In this document: positions 7,287-17,167 of the stretch, in pieces
Numbering within the stretch: position 1 is the stretch's first letter
Layout of the letters: every line of letters starts with the position of its first letter
Origin: Dawidia cretensis
Lineage (GTDB): Bacteria; Bacteroidota; Bacteroidia; Cytophagales; Cyclobacteriaceae
Assembly (NCBI RefSeq): GCF_018598175.1
Contig: NZ_JAHESE010000024.1
Coordinates: forward strand, 52,805-116,804
Reading direction: 5' to 3'
DNA length: 64,000 bases
Position numbers and translations under genes: made by a program
Notes under the pieces: generated by a model
Database searches by the model: none
What the model was told of the DNA's origin: nothing
Seen by the model: only the letters and a program-made list of their open reading frames with translations

Positions 7287-8063
7287 GCCGGCAAACGCAG
7301 GCTTGCGTTTCTCTAAAAATGCCTGCACCCCTTCTTTATGATCGGCTGTACCGCCGGCAATCTCCTGGCAATACGCTTCATACTCCAACATATCGTCTAG
7401 CGTAGCCGTTGCCGATTTCTGCAGCATCTTTTTAATCAACCCGATGGCCTTCGTCGGCGCGGTCGCATAATAATCTGTATAAATCTTCACGGCAGCATCC
7501 AACTGATCGGCCGGCACGGCGCGATTGATCAGTCCCCAGTCGGCCGCATCTTTCGCACTCACTTTCGACCCGAGCGTGCACAGCTCAAAGGCTTTGGCCA
7601 TACCTACCAACCGGGGCAGAAAATACGACGAGCCCGAATCAGGCACCAATCCGATATTGATAAACACTTCCGTCAGCACAGCATCCTCCGCGGCTACGAT
7701 CACATCGCACGCCAGCGCCAGCGAGCAGCCCGCGCCCGCCGCAACACCATTCAACCGACAGACTATGGGCTTCGGTAATTGACGCATCGCCCGGATGATG
7801 GGGTTATAGCGTTTGTGTAACGATTCCTGAAACGAGCGATTCGGTGTCGCCGCCGAAGCCTTTAAATCCTGTCCCGAGCAAAACGCCTTGCCGGCGCCGG
7901 TCAGCACGACCACGCGCGCGGCGGCATCTTTCGCAACGGCCTTTAGTGCATCTTGCAGCTCGTAGGTAATCTCGTCGTTCAGGGCATTGTATACGTCGGG
8001 ACGATTCAACGTAATGGTGGCTACGCCGTTCTCAACGGTATAGCGCAAAGTCGTAAAATCCAT
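7281..8063 (-). CDS. Enoyl-CoA hydratase/isomerase family, PaaG-like
   Basis: A 260-residue crotonase-fold enzyme. Residues 55-67 (GAGKAFCSGQDLK) and the later AAGAGCSLALACDV segment supply the backbone amides of the oxyanion hole for the CoA thioester. The FCSGQDL form and the VPDSGSSYFLPRLVG segment are closest to PaaG, the ring-1,2-epoxyphenylacetyl-CoA isomerase of phenylacetate catabolism. No other paa gene is in this window, so a fatty-acid role cannot be excluded. It follows the PAP2-like gene by 32 bp and may be cotranscribed with rpoN. Confidence 0.85.
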   Translation of the reverse strand: MDFTTLRYTVENGVATITLNRPDVYNALNDEITYELQDALKAVAKDAAARVVVLTGAGKAFCSGQDLKASAATPNRSFQESLHKRYNPIIRAMRQLPKPIVCRLNGVAAGAGCSLALACDVIVAAEDAVLTEVFINIGLVPDSGSSYFLPRLVGMAKAFELCTLGSKVSAKDAADWGLINRAVPADQLDAAVKIYTDYYATAPTKAIGLIKKMLQKSATATLDDMLEYEAYCQEIAGGTADHKEGVQAFLEKRKPAFAGK

Positions 8064-8095
8064 ACAGGGTTAGCGTTGGTATACGCCGAAGATAC

Positions 8096-8719
8096 CTAAA
8101 ACAGAAACACCATACCAGCGAAGCTGGTCAGTAATCCTGCAATGGATCCGGCGGTCACCTCGCGCATCGAATGTGCCTGCAATTGCAAGCGGGCCGACAT
8201 CACCAGACCGGTAATGACCAGCGAGCAGATCAGGGGATAGAACAGCGAACCGTCTTCCGTCAGCCGGTTCAGCGCCAGCATAATGCCCGTAAAGCCCCAC
8301 GCTGCCAGGCTGTGCATGCTCACCTTCCAGAAAAGCGTCAGCAAAGTACCCACTACGATGAGCGCGTCGATGATGAGCATAAACCGAAACAGGTTATCAT
8401 CAAGCCGGACACCCGTGCGGGTATAAAACATATAGGTAAGGGTGGCGTACAGCGCCGTGGTAAACAAAAACGGTACAATGCGCTCGCGACGGGTGTGCAT
8501 CAGCACGCTGTCGATCGTACCCATCGACCGGAAGATGCCCATGGCCAATGCGGGCATGGCGAACGTAATGCTAAAAATGATCAGGACAAATTTACCATGT
8601 CCCTCTTCGCGCAGCGGCGATAATGCCAAGGGCAGCGTCCAGGCAAAGAGCGCAAACAAATATGTAGCCATCAACAACGGATGGAATAAAAACGATACTA
8701 CACGTGCAGCCGTATTCAC
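8096..8719 (-). CDS. PAP2-like integral membrane protein
   Basis: A 207-residue protein with about six membrane helices. Remnants of the three PAP2 phosphatase motifs are visible in order: RRERIVPF (motif 1), KVSMHS (motif 2, usually PSGH) and ARLQLQAHSMREVTAG (motif 3, SRxxxxxHxxxD, here with E for D). It may be a lipid phosphatase of the inner membrane or a catalytically altered relative. The start codon is GTG at 8719; the next in-frame ATG would remove half of the first helix. It lies 52 bp after rpoN and 32 bp before the PaaG-like gene. Confidence 0.72.
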   Translation of the reverse strand: MNTAARVVSFLFHPLLMATYLFALFAWTLPLALSPLREEGHGKFVLIIFSITFAMPALAMGIFRSMGTIDSVLMHTRRERIVPFLFTTALYATLTYMFYTRTGVRLDDNLFRFMLIIDALIVVGTLLTLFWKVSMHSLAAWGFTGIMLALNRLTEDGSLFYPLICSLVITGLVMSARLQLQAHSMREVTAGSIAGLLTSFAGMVFLF

Positions 8720-8771
8720 TGAAGAGAAAGGTTATATGGAAAAATAAAAGGCTCTCCGCGCAACGGAAGCG

Positions 8772-10274
8772 TTACAGCTCTTTCCGCAGACGGGCCACGG
8801 GAATATTGAGCTGTTCGCGATATTTAGCCACCGTACGGCGCGCAATGTTATAGCCTTTGTCATTGAGGATCTTTTCAAGTTTGTCGTCCGAATAAGGCTT
8901 GTCCTTATCCTCACTTTCGATAATATCTTTGATGATCTGCTTCACCTCGCGGCTACTCACCTCCTCGCCCGAGTCGGTAGAGATACCTTCTGAGAAGAAG
9001 TATTTTAGTGGGAAGATCCCGAAGTCCGTCTGTACGGCCTTGCTGCTTGCCACCCGCGACACAGTCGAGATATCCATGCTGATCATGCTCGCGATGTCTT
9101 TCAGGATCATCGGCTTGAGCTTCGTCTCGTCGCCTTCCAGGAAGAAGTCGTATTGAAAGTCTATAATCGCCCGCATCGTACGCAGCAACGTCTGCTGGCG
9201 TTGCTTGATGGCGTCGATAAACCATTTAGCAGCGTCGAGCTTTTGCTTGACAAACGATACGGCCTCCTTGAGCTTCTTGTCTTTTTTGTCGCTCTTGTCG
9301 TAGGCCTTGAACATGTCGGTATACGACCGGCTGATGCGCAGCTCAGGGGCATTGCGCGAGTTCAGGGCCAGCTCCAACTTGCCGTTGGTGTTCGTCAGAA
9401 TATAGTCGGGAATGATAAACTGGTTCTTCACCATCGACGGCGCGCTGCTGCCACCGGGCTTGGGGTTGAGCTTTACGATCAGGTCGATCGCATCGCGTAT
9501 AAACTCTTCGTCTTCGGTATCCAGCTTGCGTTGGATCTTCTGGTAGTGCTTTTTGGTAAACTCCTCGTAACACTCTTCGATGATCTTCTTGGCCACCGCC
9601 ACGTCAATATCGTGACCGTTGTCCATGCGATCCAATTGCAGCAACAGGCACTCCTGCAGGTTGCGCGCGGCAATGCCAGGAGGATCGAAGGTCTGAATCT
9701 TTTTCAGCACGTTCTCTACCTCGTCGACCGTCGTCTCGATGGCCTGCGAGAAGGCCAGGTCGTTGGCGATCGCTTCCAGGTCACGGCGAATATAACCGTC
9801 GCCCTCGATGCTGCCCACGAGCTGTTTGCCAATGGCGTATTGTTTTTCGTCCAGGCCCAGGAACTCGAGCTGATCCATCAGCTGCTCGTGCAACGAGGTC
9901 GACATCGGCAGCGGCATTTCGCGGTCTTCGTCGTCATCGCCGTCGCCTTGCATTTTATAGCCGCTATAGTCGTCGTCGCGCAGGTAGTCTTTTATATCGA
10001 CATCGTCCTCGGCGCTGGGTGTGTTATCACTCTCCGGGTAATCCTCCTCATTGTTGGTGGTCTCTTCGGCCCGTTCGGGCTCGTTGTCCTCACCTTCTTC
10101 CAGGGCGGGGTTGATCTCCAGCTCTTCCTCAATGCGCGTTTCCAGCTCAGCCGTGGGCACCTGCAGCAGCTTGATAAACTGTATTTGCTGCGGCGACAGC
10201 TTTTGTTGTAACGATTGATTTAGTCCCAGTTTCTGCATCGATGGAAGTTTTTTGACCGTCTGATCAAATACCAT
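8772..10274 (-). CDS. rpoN: RNA polymerase sigma-54 factor
   Basis: A 500-residue sigma factor that directs RNA polymerase to -24/-12 promoters and needs an AAA+ activator. Region I is glutamine/leucine-rich ([21 protein letters not shown]). Region II, about residues 58-125, is very acidic and probably disordered. The core-binding and DNA-binding region III follows, including a helix-turn-helix around [19 protein letters not shown] and the RpoN box [15 protein letters not shown] near residues 478-492. No activator gene is in the window. First gene of a probable rpoN - PAP2-like - PaaG-like transcript. Confidence 0.97.
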   Translation of the reverse strand: MVFDQTVKKLPSMQKLGLNQSLQQKLSPQQIQFIKLLQVPTAELETRIEEELEINPALEEGEDNEPERAEETTNNEEDYPESDNTPSAEDDVDIKDYLRDDDYSGYKMQGDGDDDEDREMPLPMSTSLHEQLMDQLEFLGLDEKQYAIGKQLVGSIEGDGYIRRDLEAIANDLAFSQAIETTVDEVENVLKKIQTFDPPGIAARNLQECLLLQLDRMDNGHDIDVAVAKKIIEECYEEFTKKHYQKIQRKLDTEDEEFIRDAIDLIVKLNPKPGGSSAPSMVKNQFIIPDYILTNTNGKLELALNSRNAPELRISRSYTDMFKAYDKSDKKDKKLKEAVSFVKQKLDAAKWFIDAIKQRQQTLLRTMRAIIDFQYDFFLEGDETKLKPMILKDIASMISMDISTVSRVASSKAVQTDFGIFPLKYFFSEGISTDSGEEVSSREVKQIIKDIIESEDKDKPYSDDKLEKILNDKGYNIARRTVAKYREQLNIPVARLRKEL

Positions 10275-10490
10275 GCAAATTATAAAAAATGCGGTAACCG
10301 CGAAACAACCGTGCAGACCAGCCGCACGTCCACACGCTATACTCCACCGACATTCAGGCGGCCACAGCTTTCAAAACTGCAAGTTTTTGTCGTTTTTTGC
10401 GGCCATTGTGTACCGCGACACGTTACCGGGAGAACATGCATACTTCTTCCCCCGGCGCCTGTCCGCGGTTTACACACTTCTGCAAGGTTT

Positions 10491-11924
10491 ATGAAGAGAA
10501 CAAAGATCAAAGCGCTGCTCGCCACAGAACCCACCGGCCAAACAGTACTCGCGCAAGGGTGGGTACGGACGTTCCGTAACAACCAGTTCATCGCCCTCAA
10601 CGACGGGTCGACCATCAACAATATACAGGCTGTCGTGACGCTGAATTCCCTCGACGACACCATCCTGAAACGCATTACCACGGGTGCCTGCCTCTCCATC
10701 ACGGGCGAGCTGATACCGTCGCCGGCGAAGGGACAAAGCGTGGAGCTCAAGGTTACTGCCCTCGAAATACTGGGCGACAGCGACGCGGAAAAATTCCCCC
10801 TGCAGCCTAAAAAGCACTCACTGGAGTTCCTCCGCGAGATCGCGCACTTGCGCTCGCGCACCAATACGTTTGGCGCCGTTATGCGCATGCGCCACGCTAT
10901 GGCCTTTGCCGTACACCAGTTCTTTCACGAACGTGGCTTCTTTTATATCCACACCCCGATCGTTACCGGCTCTGATGCCGAAGGTGCCGGCGCGATGTTC
11001 CGCGTGACCACCCTCGACGCCAACAAACCGCCGCGCGACGAGCAAGGCAATGTAAATTTCAAAGAAGACTTTTTCGGTCGCGAGACAAACCTGACCGTAT
11101 CCGGTCAGCTCGAAGGCGAGACGTACGCGCTGGCCCTGGGCGATATCTATACCTTCGGCCCGACCTTCCGCGCCGAAAATTCCAATACCACGCGTCACCT
11201 GGCGGAGTTTTGGATGATCGAGCCTGAAATGGCCTTCTTCGACCTGCAAGACAACATGCAGCTGGCCGAGGAGTTTTTACAGTACCTGGTGCGTTATGCC
11301 CTTCAGCACTGTGCCGACGACCTGGAGTTCCTCCACAAGCGCGCACAGGAAGAAGAGGCCACCAAACCGCAGGAACAACGCAGCGAGCTGGGCTTGCTCG
11401 ACCGCCTGCGCTTTGTCGCCGACAACGACTTCCAACGGCTGTCATACACGGAGGCTATCGACATCCTGAAAAACTCCAACCCGAACAAGAAAAAGAAATT
11501 CCAATACCTGGTAGAAGAATGGGGTGTAGACCTGCAGTCGGAGCATGAGCGCTTCCTGGTAGAGAAGCACTTTAAGAAACCGGTTATTCTCTACAACTAC
11601 CCGAAAGACATCAAGGCATTTTACATGCGCCAGAACGAAGACGGCAAGACCGTGGCCGCGATGGACGTGCTCTTCCCCGGCATTGGCGAGATCATCGGTG
11701 GCTCACAACGCGAAGAGCGTTACGAGCGCCTGTTGAACCGCATCCACGAGATGCACCTGCCGGAAAAAGACCTGTGGTGGTACCTCGACCTACGCAAATT
11801 TGGCTCGGCTCCTCACGCCGGCTTTGGCCTCGGCTTCGAGCGCCTCATGCTGTTCGTGACGGGCATGACCAACATCCGCGACGTCATTGCATACCCCCGC
11901 TACCCCGGCAACGCCGAGTTTTAA
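10491..11924 (+). CDS. asnS: Asparaginyl-tRNA synthetase
   Basis: A 477-residue class IIb synthetase that charges tRNA-Asn with asparagine. An N-terminal OB-fold binds the anticodon ([22 protein letters not shown], shown in part at residues 18-38). The class II catalytic core follows, with motif 2 [20 protein letters not shown] and motif 3 [12 protein letters not shown] near the C-terminus. An upstream in-frame extension lacks homology, so I start at the ATG at 10491. The gene is monocistronic, divergent from rpoN, with a strong terminator behind it. Confidence 0.97.
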   Translation: MKRTKIKALLATEPTGQTVLAQGWVRTFRNNQFIALNDGSTINNIQAVVTLNSLDDTILKRITTGACLSITGELIPSPAKGQSVELKVTALEILGDSDAEKFPLQPKKHSLEFLREIAHLRSRTNTFGAVMRMRHAMAFAVHQFFHERGFFYIHTPIVTGSDAEGAGAMFRVTTLDANKPPRDEQGNVNFKEDFFGRETNLTVSGQLEGETYALALGDIYTFGPTFRAENSNTTRHLAEFWMIEPEMAFFDLQDNMQLAEEFLQYLVRYALQHCADDLEFLHKRAQEEEATKPQEQRSELGLLDRLRFVADNDFQRLSYTEAIDILKNSNPNKKKKFQYLVEEWGVDLQSEHERFLVEKHFKKPVILYNYPKDIKAFYMRQNEDGKTVAAMDVLFPGIGEIIGGSQREERYERLLNRIHEMHLPEKDLWWYLDLRKFGSAPHAGFGLGFERLMLFVTGMTNIRDVIAYPRYPGNAEF

Positions 11925-11951
11925 TCCATCAAGGCCTCCACCAGGCCATGG

Positions 11952-11986
11952 GGCTGCCGGCAATTCCACCGCTGGCAGCCTTTTTT
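11952..11986 (+). terminator. Terminator of asnS
   Basis: Ten-bp stem with one G-T pair (11952-11961 and 11971-11980) followed by six T residues. Confidence 0.88.
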
Positions 11987-12059
11987 ATTTCTTCCGCCAG
12001 GTAAATTCCCCCCTGCATCCCCCAACGGGCTTGTCAACTGCCTATACATTGTACAAATA

Positions 12060-12168
12060 CCTCAGACATGAGGCAAAGATGACCTGGAGATGTCCTAGTC
12101 CTTTATAAGACTAGGTTATCTCTAGCTTAACACTAGCTCATAACCAGGTTAACTCTAGGTTATCCTGG
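12060..12168. repeat. CTAG-rich short-repeat cluster
   Basis: The 280-bp spacer between asnS and the uspA-like gene holds no gene. It contains a CCTCA/TGAGG dyad (12060-12073), a CTAGTC/GACTAG hairpin (12095-12114), and three related units: CTAGGTTATC at 12111 and 12155, and CCAGGTTAAC at 12144. CTAG occurs five times (12095, 12111, 12122, 12133, 12155). The units can pair as GGTTAT/ATAACC. Function is unknown. Confidence 0.55.
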
Positions 12169-12273
12169 CTTTTGACTGGAAATAAAGTAACACCAGAGCA
12201 CCTTTTACCGGGATGCAGATCCTCTGTCCGGCGGCGATTGAGAATAAGAAAAAGACCTTACGAAGGCTGCCGG

Positions 12274-13101
12274 CTAGTGCTTGAAAGCCAGCAACGGAAT
12301 TTTGACATGAAAGGCCATGCGCCGGGTCAGGCTGCGATTGAAGAGCTTTTCATAAAAGCTCAGCCCATGCGTAAACATTGCCAGCACGTCGGCTTTTGAG
12401 TTTTCAATATATTGATCCAACGCGGTATCCAGGTTTGTATCCACGAGCACGATCGTCACGATCTTTTTATACTCCGACCGTGCCGCCGCTTCCTCCAACT
12501 TCTCCTCGGCTACAACCGCCTGGCGCCCCGACGACGCGATGTGCACCATGTGTATGGTGGTATTAAAATTCTCGACGTATGAGATCAGCATCTTCAGCTC
12601 TTTGTCGAGGTGGCGCATGTCGGTGGCGTAAATCATATTCCGGAAGCCTTTAAAGGCCGCGGCCTCCGGTACGGCCAGCACCGGCACCGCGCTGGCGCTG
12701 ATCAGCGTGGTGGTGTTGCTTCCCAGTACGACCTTCTGCAGCCCGCTGGCACCATGCGTGCCCATCACGATCAGTCCAGTGTGTTGCTTACGGGCCTCCT
12801 TCCGCACGGTATCGGTAAACGACGAGGCCGATACTACCACCCGGCAACGGATCGGGTCGGGAAACTTCACCTGCTTCGACAGGCTGTGGGCGAATGCCTC
12901 CAGGTCTTCCTGTGCCGTTTCCACCAGCTCTTTTTCCAGGGCCTTCGCCCGCTGACGCATGGCGGTGCGCGTCGGGGACAGCATGGTCATGACGTGCAGC
13001 AGCGTGAGGGTTCCTCCCAACTTATTGACGATCTTTACAGCATACTGTACCGAGGCTTTCGATAGTTCTGACAGATCTGTAGGAACCAGGATATTGACCA
13101 T
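12274..13101 (-). CDS. Universal stress protein, two UspA domains
   Basis: A 275-residue tandem UspA protein. The first domain (1-145) starts NILVPTDLSELS and keeps the ATP-binding signature G114-x2-G117-x9-G127-S128. The second domain (from about 155, MIYATDMRHLD) has lost the glycine motif (MFTHGLSFYEKLFNRSLTRRM), so probably only the first binds nucleotide. Such proteins are cytosolic and rise in starvation or low oxygen. I use the ATG at 13101, preceded by AGGAGG about 10 nt upstream, an unusually good ribosome-binding site for this genome. It diverges from the DUF1003 gene. Confidence 0.92.
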   Translation of the reverse strand: MVNILVPTDLSELSKASVQYAVKIVNKLGGTLTLLHVMTMLSPTRTAMRQRAKALEKELVETAQEDLEAFAHSLSKQVKFPDPIRCRVVVSASSFTDTVRKEARKQHTGLIVMGTHGASGLQKVVLGSNTTTLISASAVPVLAVPEAAAFKGFRNMIYATDMRHLDKELKMLISYVENFNTTIHMVHIASSGRQAVVAEEKLEEAAARSEYKKIVTIVLVDTNLDTALDQYIENSKADVLAMFTHGLSFYEKLFNRSLTRRMAFHVKIPLLAFKH

Positions 13102-13175
13102 GTGCAAAAAGGGTTACGTGCCTCCTAAAATAATGTTTTTTACCCACCCGATTAAACCTTAATTTTCTGCGCATC

Positions 13176-13892
13176 ATGAAAAAGGTACACTGCCACCTCT
13201 CGAACCGCGAAATACCCGCTTCCCAGGCAGTCAAAGGTACCGATGTACGCCCGGGCATCCGCGACCTGATCAAAAAAGACCATCCTACCTTTACCGATGA
13301 TGCCTATGTATCGCTGGACGAGCTGCTGCATTATCGCAAGCGTTACCTCGAGAAGATGCTGAAAGATGAACGGGGTGAGCTGTCACACCTCGAGCAAGCC
13401 GTGCTGAACAGCATCAACGAGGACGAATTACTCTCGACCAATATCGAGCCCGTGATAGAGAAAAGCGCTTCGCTGGGCGATCGCATTGCCGACCGTATTG
13501 CCGAGTTCGGCGGCAGCTGGACGTTCATCATTCTGTTCTTTTCTTTTATCGCGGTGTGGATGGGTACGAATATATTTATACTCTTCCGGAAGCCATTCGA
13601 TCCCTATCCGTTTATTCTACTCAACCTGATCCTTTCCTGCCTGGCCGCTATTCAGGCGCCCATCATCATGATGAGTCAGAATCGCCAGGAGACGAAAGAC
13701 CGCCAGCGGTCGGAGCACGACTATAAGATCAACCTCAAGGCAGAGCTGGAGATACGGCTGCTGCACGAAAAGATAGACCACCTCATTTTACAACAGAACC
13801 AACGCCTGCTGGAGATCCAGCAGATACAGGTAGACCTGATGGACGATATTCTCGACAAGCTCAACCACCGGGGGAGTGGAGACAAGAACTGA
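13176..13892 (+). CDS. DUF1003 membrane protein
   Basis: A 238-residue protein. An N-terminal cytosolic part of about 90 residues precedes the DUF1003 core, LGDRIADRIAEFGGSWTFI, then two membrane helices with the conserved DPYPFILLNLILSCLAAIQAP segment between and within them, and the motif IIMMSQNRQ. A charged coiled-coil tail ends the protein. The function of DUF1003 proteins is not established. The threonine aldolase gene starts 5 bp downstream, so the two are cotranscribed, though no functional link is known. Confidence 0.88.
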   Translation: MKKVHCHLSNREIPASQAVKGTDVRPGIRDLIKKDHPTFTDDAYVSLDELLHYRKRYLEKMLKDERGELSHLEQAVLNSINEDELLSTNIEPVIEKSASLGDRIADRIAEFGGSWTFIILFFSFIAVWMGTNIFILFRKPFDPYPFILLNLILSCLAAIQAPIIMMSQNRQETKDRQRSEHDYKINLKAELEIRLLHEKIDHLILQQNQRLLEIQQIQVDLMDDILDKLNHRGSGDKN

Positions 13893-13897
13893 TACGT

Positions 13898-14941
13898 ATG
13901 AAACGAACTTTTGCCAGCGACAATTACTCCGGCGTACACCCCGATATCTTTGCCGCCTTACAACGGGCCAACCAGGGGCACACGCCCAGCTATGGCGCCG
14001 ATGAATATACCGCCCGGGCCACGGCCCTCTTCCGTGAGCACTTTACACCCGACACCGAAGTGTTCTTTGCTTACAACGGTACGGGTGCTAACGTCATTGG
14101 CCTGAGCGCCATCACCCGCTCATTTGAAGCGATTATCTGCTCGGACCTGGCACACATCAACGTAGACGAATCCACCGCACCGGAAAAGTTTCTGGGGTGT
14201 AAGCTGGTGACGATCCCAACCGAAGACGGCAAGATCTACCCGCAAGATGTAGCGCATCGCATTCAGCGGGTGGGCGACCAGCACCATCCGCAGGCGCGGG
14301 TTATTTCCATCTCGCAGTCGACCGAATATGGTACGGTCTATTCGGTAGAAGAAATAAAGGCGCTCGCGGCTGTCGCACGCCAATACGATCTATACCTGCA
14401 CATGGATGGTTCGCGGCTGGCCAACGCTGCCGTGAGTCTTGGTAAATCCTTTCGGGAATTTACCGTCGACGCGGGTGTCGACGTGCTGTCGTTTGGCGGT
14501 ACGAAGAATGGGTTGATGTTTGGCGAAGCTGTATTGTTCTTTCACCCGGGGCTGGCCAAACACTTCCCGTATATCCGCAAGCAGAGCATGCAGCTTCACT
14601 CGAAAATGCGTTTTATCGGCGCCCAGTTTGAAGCCTTGTTGAGTGGTGATCTTTGGAAACAAAGCGCGGGGCATGCCAATGCGATGGCGCGGCTGCTGGA
14701 GCAGGAGCTGCGCAGCATACCCGGTGTTACCATTACGCGGCCGGTACAAGCCAACGGCATTTTTGCCACGCTGCCTCCGGCCATTATTCCGGCGTTACAG
14801 GAAGAGATCTATTTTTATGTATGGAATGAAAAGACGTCAGAGATACGCCTGATGTGCTCGTTCGATACGGAAGAGGAAGATGTACGGCACTTTAGTGCCA
14901 GTGTACGGCGGCTGATCGGCGCTACCGCTTCACGAATTTGA
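13898..14941 (+). CDS. ltaE: Low-specificity L-threonine aldolase
   Basis: A 347-residue PLP enzyme of fold type I that cleaves L-threonine or L-allo-threonine to glycine and acetaldehyde. It opens with FASDNYSGVHPDI, has the HMDGSRLANA strand with D170 holding the PLP pyridine nitrogen, and the Schiff-base lysine K203 in SFGGTKNGLMFGEAV. Length and motif order are normal. It is the second gene after the DUF1003 gene. Its last 20 bases overlap the convergent small T9SS-protein gene. Confidence 0.93.
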   Translation: MKRTFASDNYSGVHPDIFAALQRANQGHTPSYGADEYTARATALFREHFTPDTEVFFAYNGTGANVIGLSAITRSFEAIICSDLAHINVDESTAPEKFLGCKLVTIPTEDGKIYPQDVAHRIQRVGDQHHPQARVISISQSTEYGTVYSVEEIKALAAVARQYDLYLHMDGSRLANAAVSLGKSFREFTVDAGVDVLSFGGTKNGLMFGEAVLFFHPGLAKHFPYIRKQSMQLHSKMRFIGAQFEALLSGDLWKQSAGHANAMARLLEQELRSIPGVTITRPVQANGIFATLPPAIIPALQEEIYFYVWNEKTSEIRLMCSFDTEEEDVRHFSASVRRLIGATASRI

Positions 14942-15284
14942 AAGTACCTGTATGACGTGAATTCTTGTCGCGCAGGGCCAGCAGGTAATATCCTACCGGG
15001 AAGTCTTTCACCCGCACCCGCAGGGTGTGCTCGTCGACCACTTCGGTCTCGATGGACATTTCGTTGCCGATAATGTTGTGCAGGGTCACGCGGATGTCAT
15101 GTACATTAGCGTGGTCAATCTTTACGTTGACGTACTCAACCGCCGGGTTAGGGAAGAGATGGATCGACTTAAAAAAGTCGGGGGTTTCGGATTGTACCCG
15201 AAGCGAGTCACCGTCCTGGGCAAAAACCTGCAACGAGGCTGCCAGAAGTATGATCCAGACGGTTAGAATTCTCTTCAAATACAT
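14922..15284 (-). CDS. Small exported protein made almost entirely of a T9SS sorting domain
   Basis: A 120-residue protein: a signal peptide (residues 1-21, ending VFAQ), a linker of about 15 residues, then a type A type IX secretion C-terminal domain. The domain shows HLFPNPAVEYVNVKI, LHNIIGNEM and the terminal TGTFKFVKR strand. Sorting domains usually follow a large cargo, but here there is no cargo. I start at the ATG that opens the signal peptide. Its 3' end overlaps ltaE by 20 bp on the other strand. Confidence 0.85.
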   Translation of the reverse strand: MYLKRILTVWIILLAASLQVFAQDGDSLRVQSETPDFFKSIHLFPNPAVEYVNVKIDHANVHDIRVTLHNIIGNEMSIETEVVDEHTLRVRVKDFPVGYYLLALRDKNSRHTGTFKFVKR

Positions 15285-15420
15285 AATGTAATTAGTCCTG
15301 GTATTCTTACGACAAATATCACACCACAGTTGATTATTTATCGATTCAATAGTTAGACGCGTCAAAAGCTCAAAAAGTTTGAGATTGTTGACAGTTTTTC
15401 ACAATAATTTTTCCCAAAAC

Positions 15421-16053
15421 ATGTTAAGCCTGTCAAATTTCAGGAAATACTACGGCAGCCACCTGGCATTGTCTATTGATACATTGCAGTTCCAGCCTGG
15501 GGCTTATTGGGTCAAAGGCGAGAATGGCGCGGGTAAAACTACCTTTTTTAAGGCGCTGGCGGGCCTGTTGCCCTGTCAGGGTACCGTACAATTCGACGAT
15601 GGCACCTCCCTGCACGCTCACCCGGTGGCGTACCGGCGGCGGGTGCACTATGCAGAGGCCGAGCCCCTGTACCCGGGCTTTTTGACAGGCAAGGACCTGC
15701 TGCGGTTTGCCGGCAAGGCCCGGCAGGCGCCGGAAGGCCAGCAACAGGAGCTGGTCGAGGCATTTGCCATGAGCCGTTATTTCGAAACGCCCTGCGAGAC
15801 CTACTCCAGCGGCATGATGAAAAAGCTCTCGCTGGCGCTTGCCTTCCTTGGCTCGCCCACCGTGATCCTGTTAGACGAGCCGCTTATCACGCTGGACGAG
15901 CAAGCCCGCCGCAGGTTGTTCGATCGCATTCGCACCGCCGCCGAACGCCAGAATGTAACGTTTCTCATCTCATCCCACCAGCTGTGGGAGCCGGAGCTGC
16001 TGCCCGTACAGGGCGTGTGCCAGGTAGCAAACCAAACGGTCGTGGCGGCATGA
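15421..16053 (+). CDS. ABC transporter ATP-binding protein
   Basis: A 210-residue ATPase subunit. Walker A is GENGAGKTT (residues 33-41), the signature is SSGMMKK (129-135), Walker B VILLDEP (148-154), and the switch histidine H186. The short signature and small size are typical of ABC-2-type exporters such as bacitracin or lantibiotic efflux ATPases. Its stop overlaps the start of the membrane gene downstream (ATGA), so the two make one transporter. Substrate and direction are inferred only from type. Confidence 0.93.
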   Translation: MLSLSNFRKYYGSHLALSIDTLQFQPGAYWVKGENGAGKTTFFKALAGLLPCQGTVQFDDGTSLHAHPVAYRRRVHYAEAEPLYPGFLTGKDLLRFAGKARQAPEGQQQELVEAFAMSRYFETPCETYSSGMMKKLSLALAFLGSPTVILLDEPLITLDEQARRRLFDRIRTAAERQNVTFLISSHQLWEPELLPVQGVCQVANQTVVAA

Positions 16054-17156
16054 ACGTAGAACGGTATATACTGGCGCGGGTGTTTGTGATTCCCTTCTAT
16101 CAAGCGAACGCTACGCTGTTCCTGTTCATTGCCGTGATGGCGGGTGGCTTTATGAGCGCGGTGGAGCATGTTGCCCTGGCGTCATTGTTTGTCAGCACAC
16201 CGCTCAGCATGCTGGCGCCGATCGCGGTCTGGGCGCTTTATACATTAAAAGTCTTACGCTTTAACCAGGCCCTGCTGCAACGCGCAGAGAATACGTTTAT
16301 GCAGCATTACTGTCTGCTACCCGTGCGCGCCCAGTGGGTGGGGTGGCTGAGTACCGTTGCCGTACAGTTGCTGCCGGCAATCGGATATGGCATTTTTCTG
16401 GTGTTGATGGCTCTGCGGCAAAAGGCATGGATGTCTTTCGTGATGGTACTGCTGGCGTTGGTGGTGCTCGTGTTCTTCGTCGTCGCGCTGTTGTATCGGG
16501 AGCGGCTCTACTCCCATCGCCAGCATTCGCCCAGTCGCCTGCGGCGCTTTCTGGACAAGACCTTTGTGCGGCCTTATTCGTTGTTCTTCATCGAATGGAT
16601 TGTTCGCCGGCAGCCGTTGCTGTTGTTTGGCACAAAGGCTTTTGGGTGTCTGTTATTATTAAGCGTTGTCTATTTATATACCGACGAGGCATATGACAGC
16701 CGTCTGCTGATCATGGGCATCACGGTAGTGGCGGCCGCTAACCTGCAGCTGGTGTGGGAGCTGCTGCAGTTCGAGCATGTGCACTTTTCCATTGTGCGGC
16801 AATTGCCGTTGTCGTTTGGGCGGCGGATTATGTATACCTCCGTTACACTATTCGCTTTGTTGTTGCCGGAGGTCGGTCTTATCATCACGTACTTACCGGC
16901 TAACCTGGCGGTGATGGAGGCTATTGCGAGTGTGGTGTACTTGTTGGCGGGGGTTATACTGTTTTATGGAATTCTTCATCGGCGCGATCGTGCGCCGGAG
17001 CAGCTTGGGGGTTTTGCTTTTGCGTGGGTGATTGGGTCGGTGGTGCTGACGCTTTTTCAGGTGCCGCCGTTGGTGCTTGGGGCGGTGAATTTGTTTATAG
17101 GATTATATTGTTGGACGCGGTACTTCTACCAGTTTGAGCAGCGGGTGGAAAATTAA
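16050..17156 (+). CDS. Polytopic ABC transporter permease-like protein
   Basis: A 368-residue protein with about ten predicted membrane helices and basic cytosolic loops (for example RERLYSHRQHSPSRLRRFLDK). No named domain is recognised, but it is translationally coupled to an ABC ATPase with a 4-bp overlap, so it is probably the transmembrane half. The last 150 codons and the neighbouring hutI 3' end share a marked G+T excess on the plus strand. Confidence 0.75.
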   Translation: MNVERYILARVFVIPFYQANATLFLFIAVMAGGFMSAVEHVALASLFVSTPLSMLAPIAVWALYTLKVLRFNQALLQRAENTFMQHYCLLPVRAQWVGWLSTVAVQLLPAIGYGIFLVLMALRQKAWMSFVMVLLALVVLVFFVVALLYRERLYSHRQHSPSRLRRFLDKTFVRPYSLFFIEWIVRRQPLLLFGTKAFGCLLLLSVVYLYTDEAYDSRLLIMGITVVAAANLQLVWELLQFEHVHFSIVRQLPLSFGRRIMYTSVTLFALLLPEVGLIITYLPANLAVMEAIASVVYLLAGVILFYGILHRRDRAPEQLGGFAFAWVIGSVVLTLFQVPPLVLGAVNLFIGLYCWTRYFYQFEQRVEN

Positions 17157-17167
17157 GAACGCTGGTA

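Noticed and set aside
7281-8063. PaaG-like gene as proof of a phenylacetate pathway
   Set aside because: No other paa gene is in the window, and crotonase-family calls from motifs alone do not fix the substrate.
9153-10211. 352-codon plus-strand frame opposite rpoN
   Set aside because: It is an antisense shadow of rpoN with Val/Leu/Gln-rich composition caused by codon complementarity. The same applies to long frames opposite hutI, hemL, and the AddAB genes.
12095-12168. CTAG cluster as a CRISPR or attachment site
   Set aside because: The units are 10-15 bp and irregularly spaced with no spacers of constant length, no cas genes and no integrase nearby.
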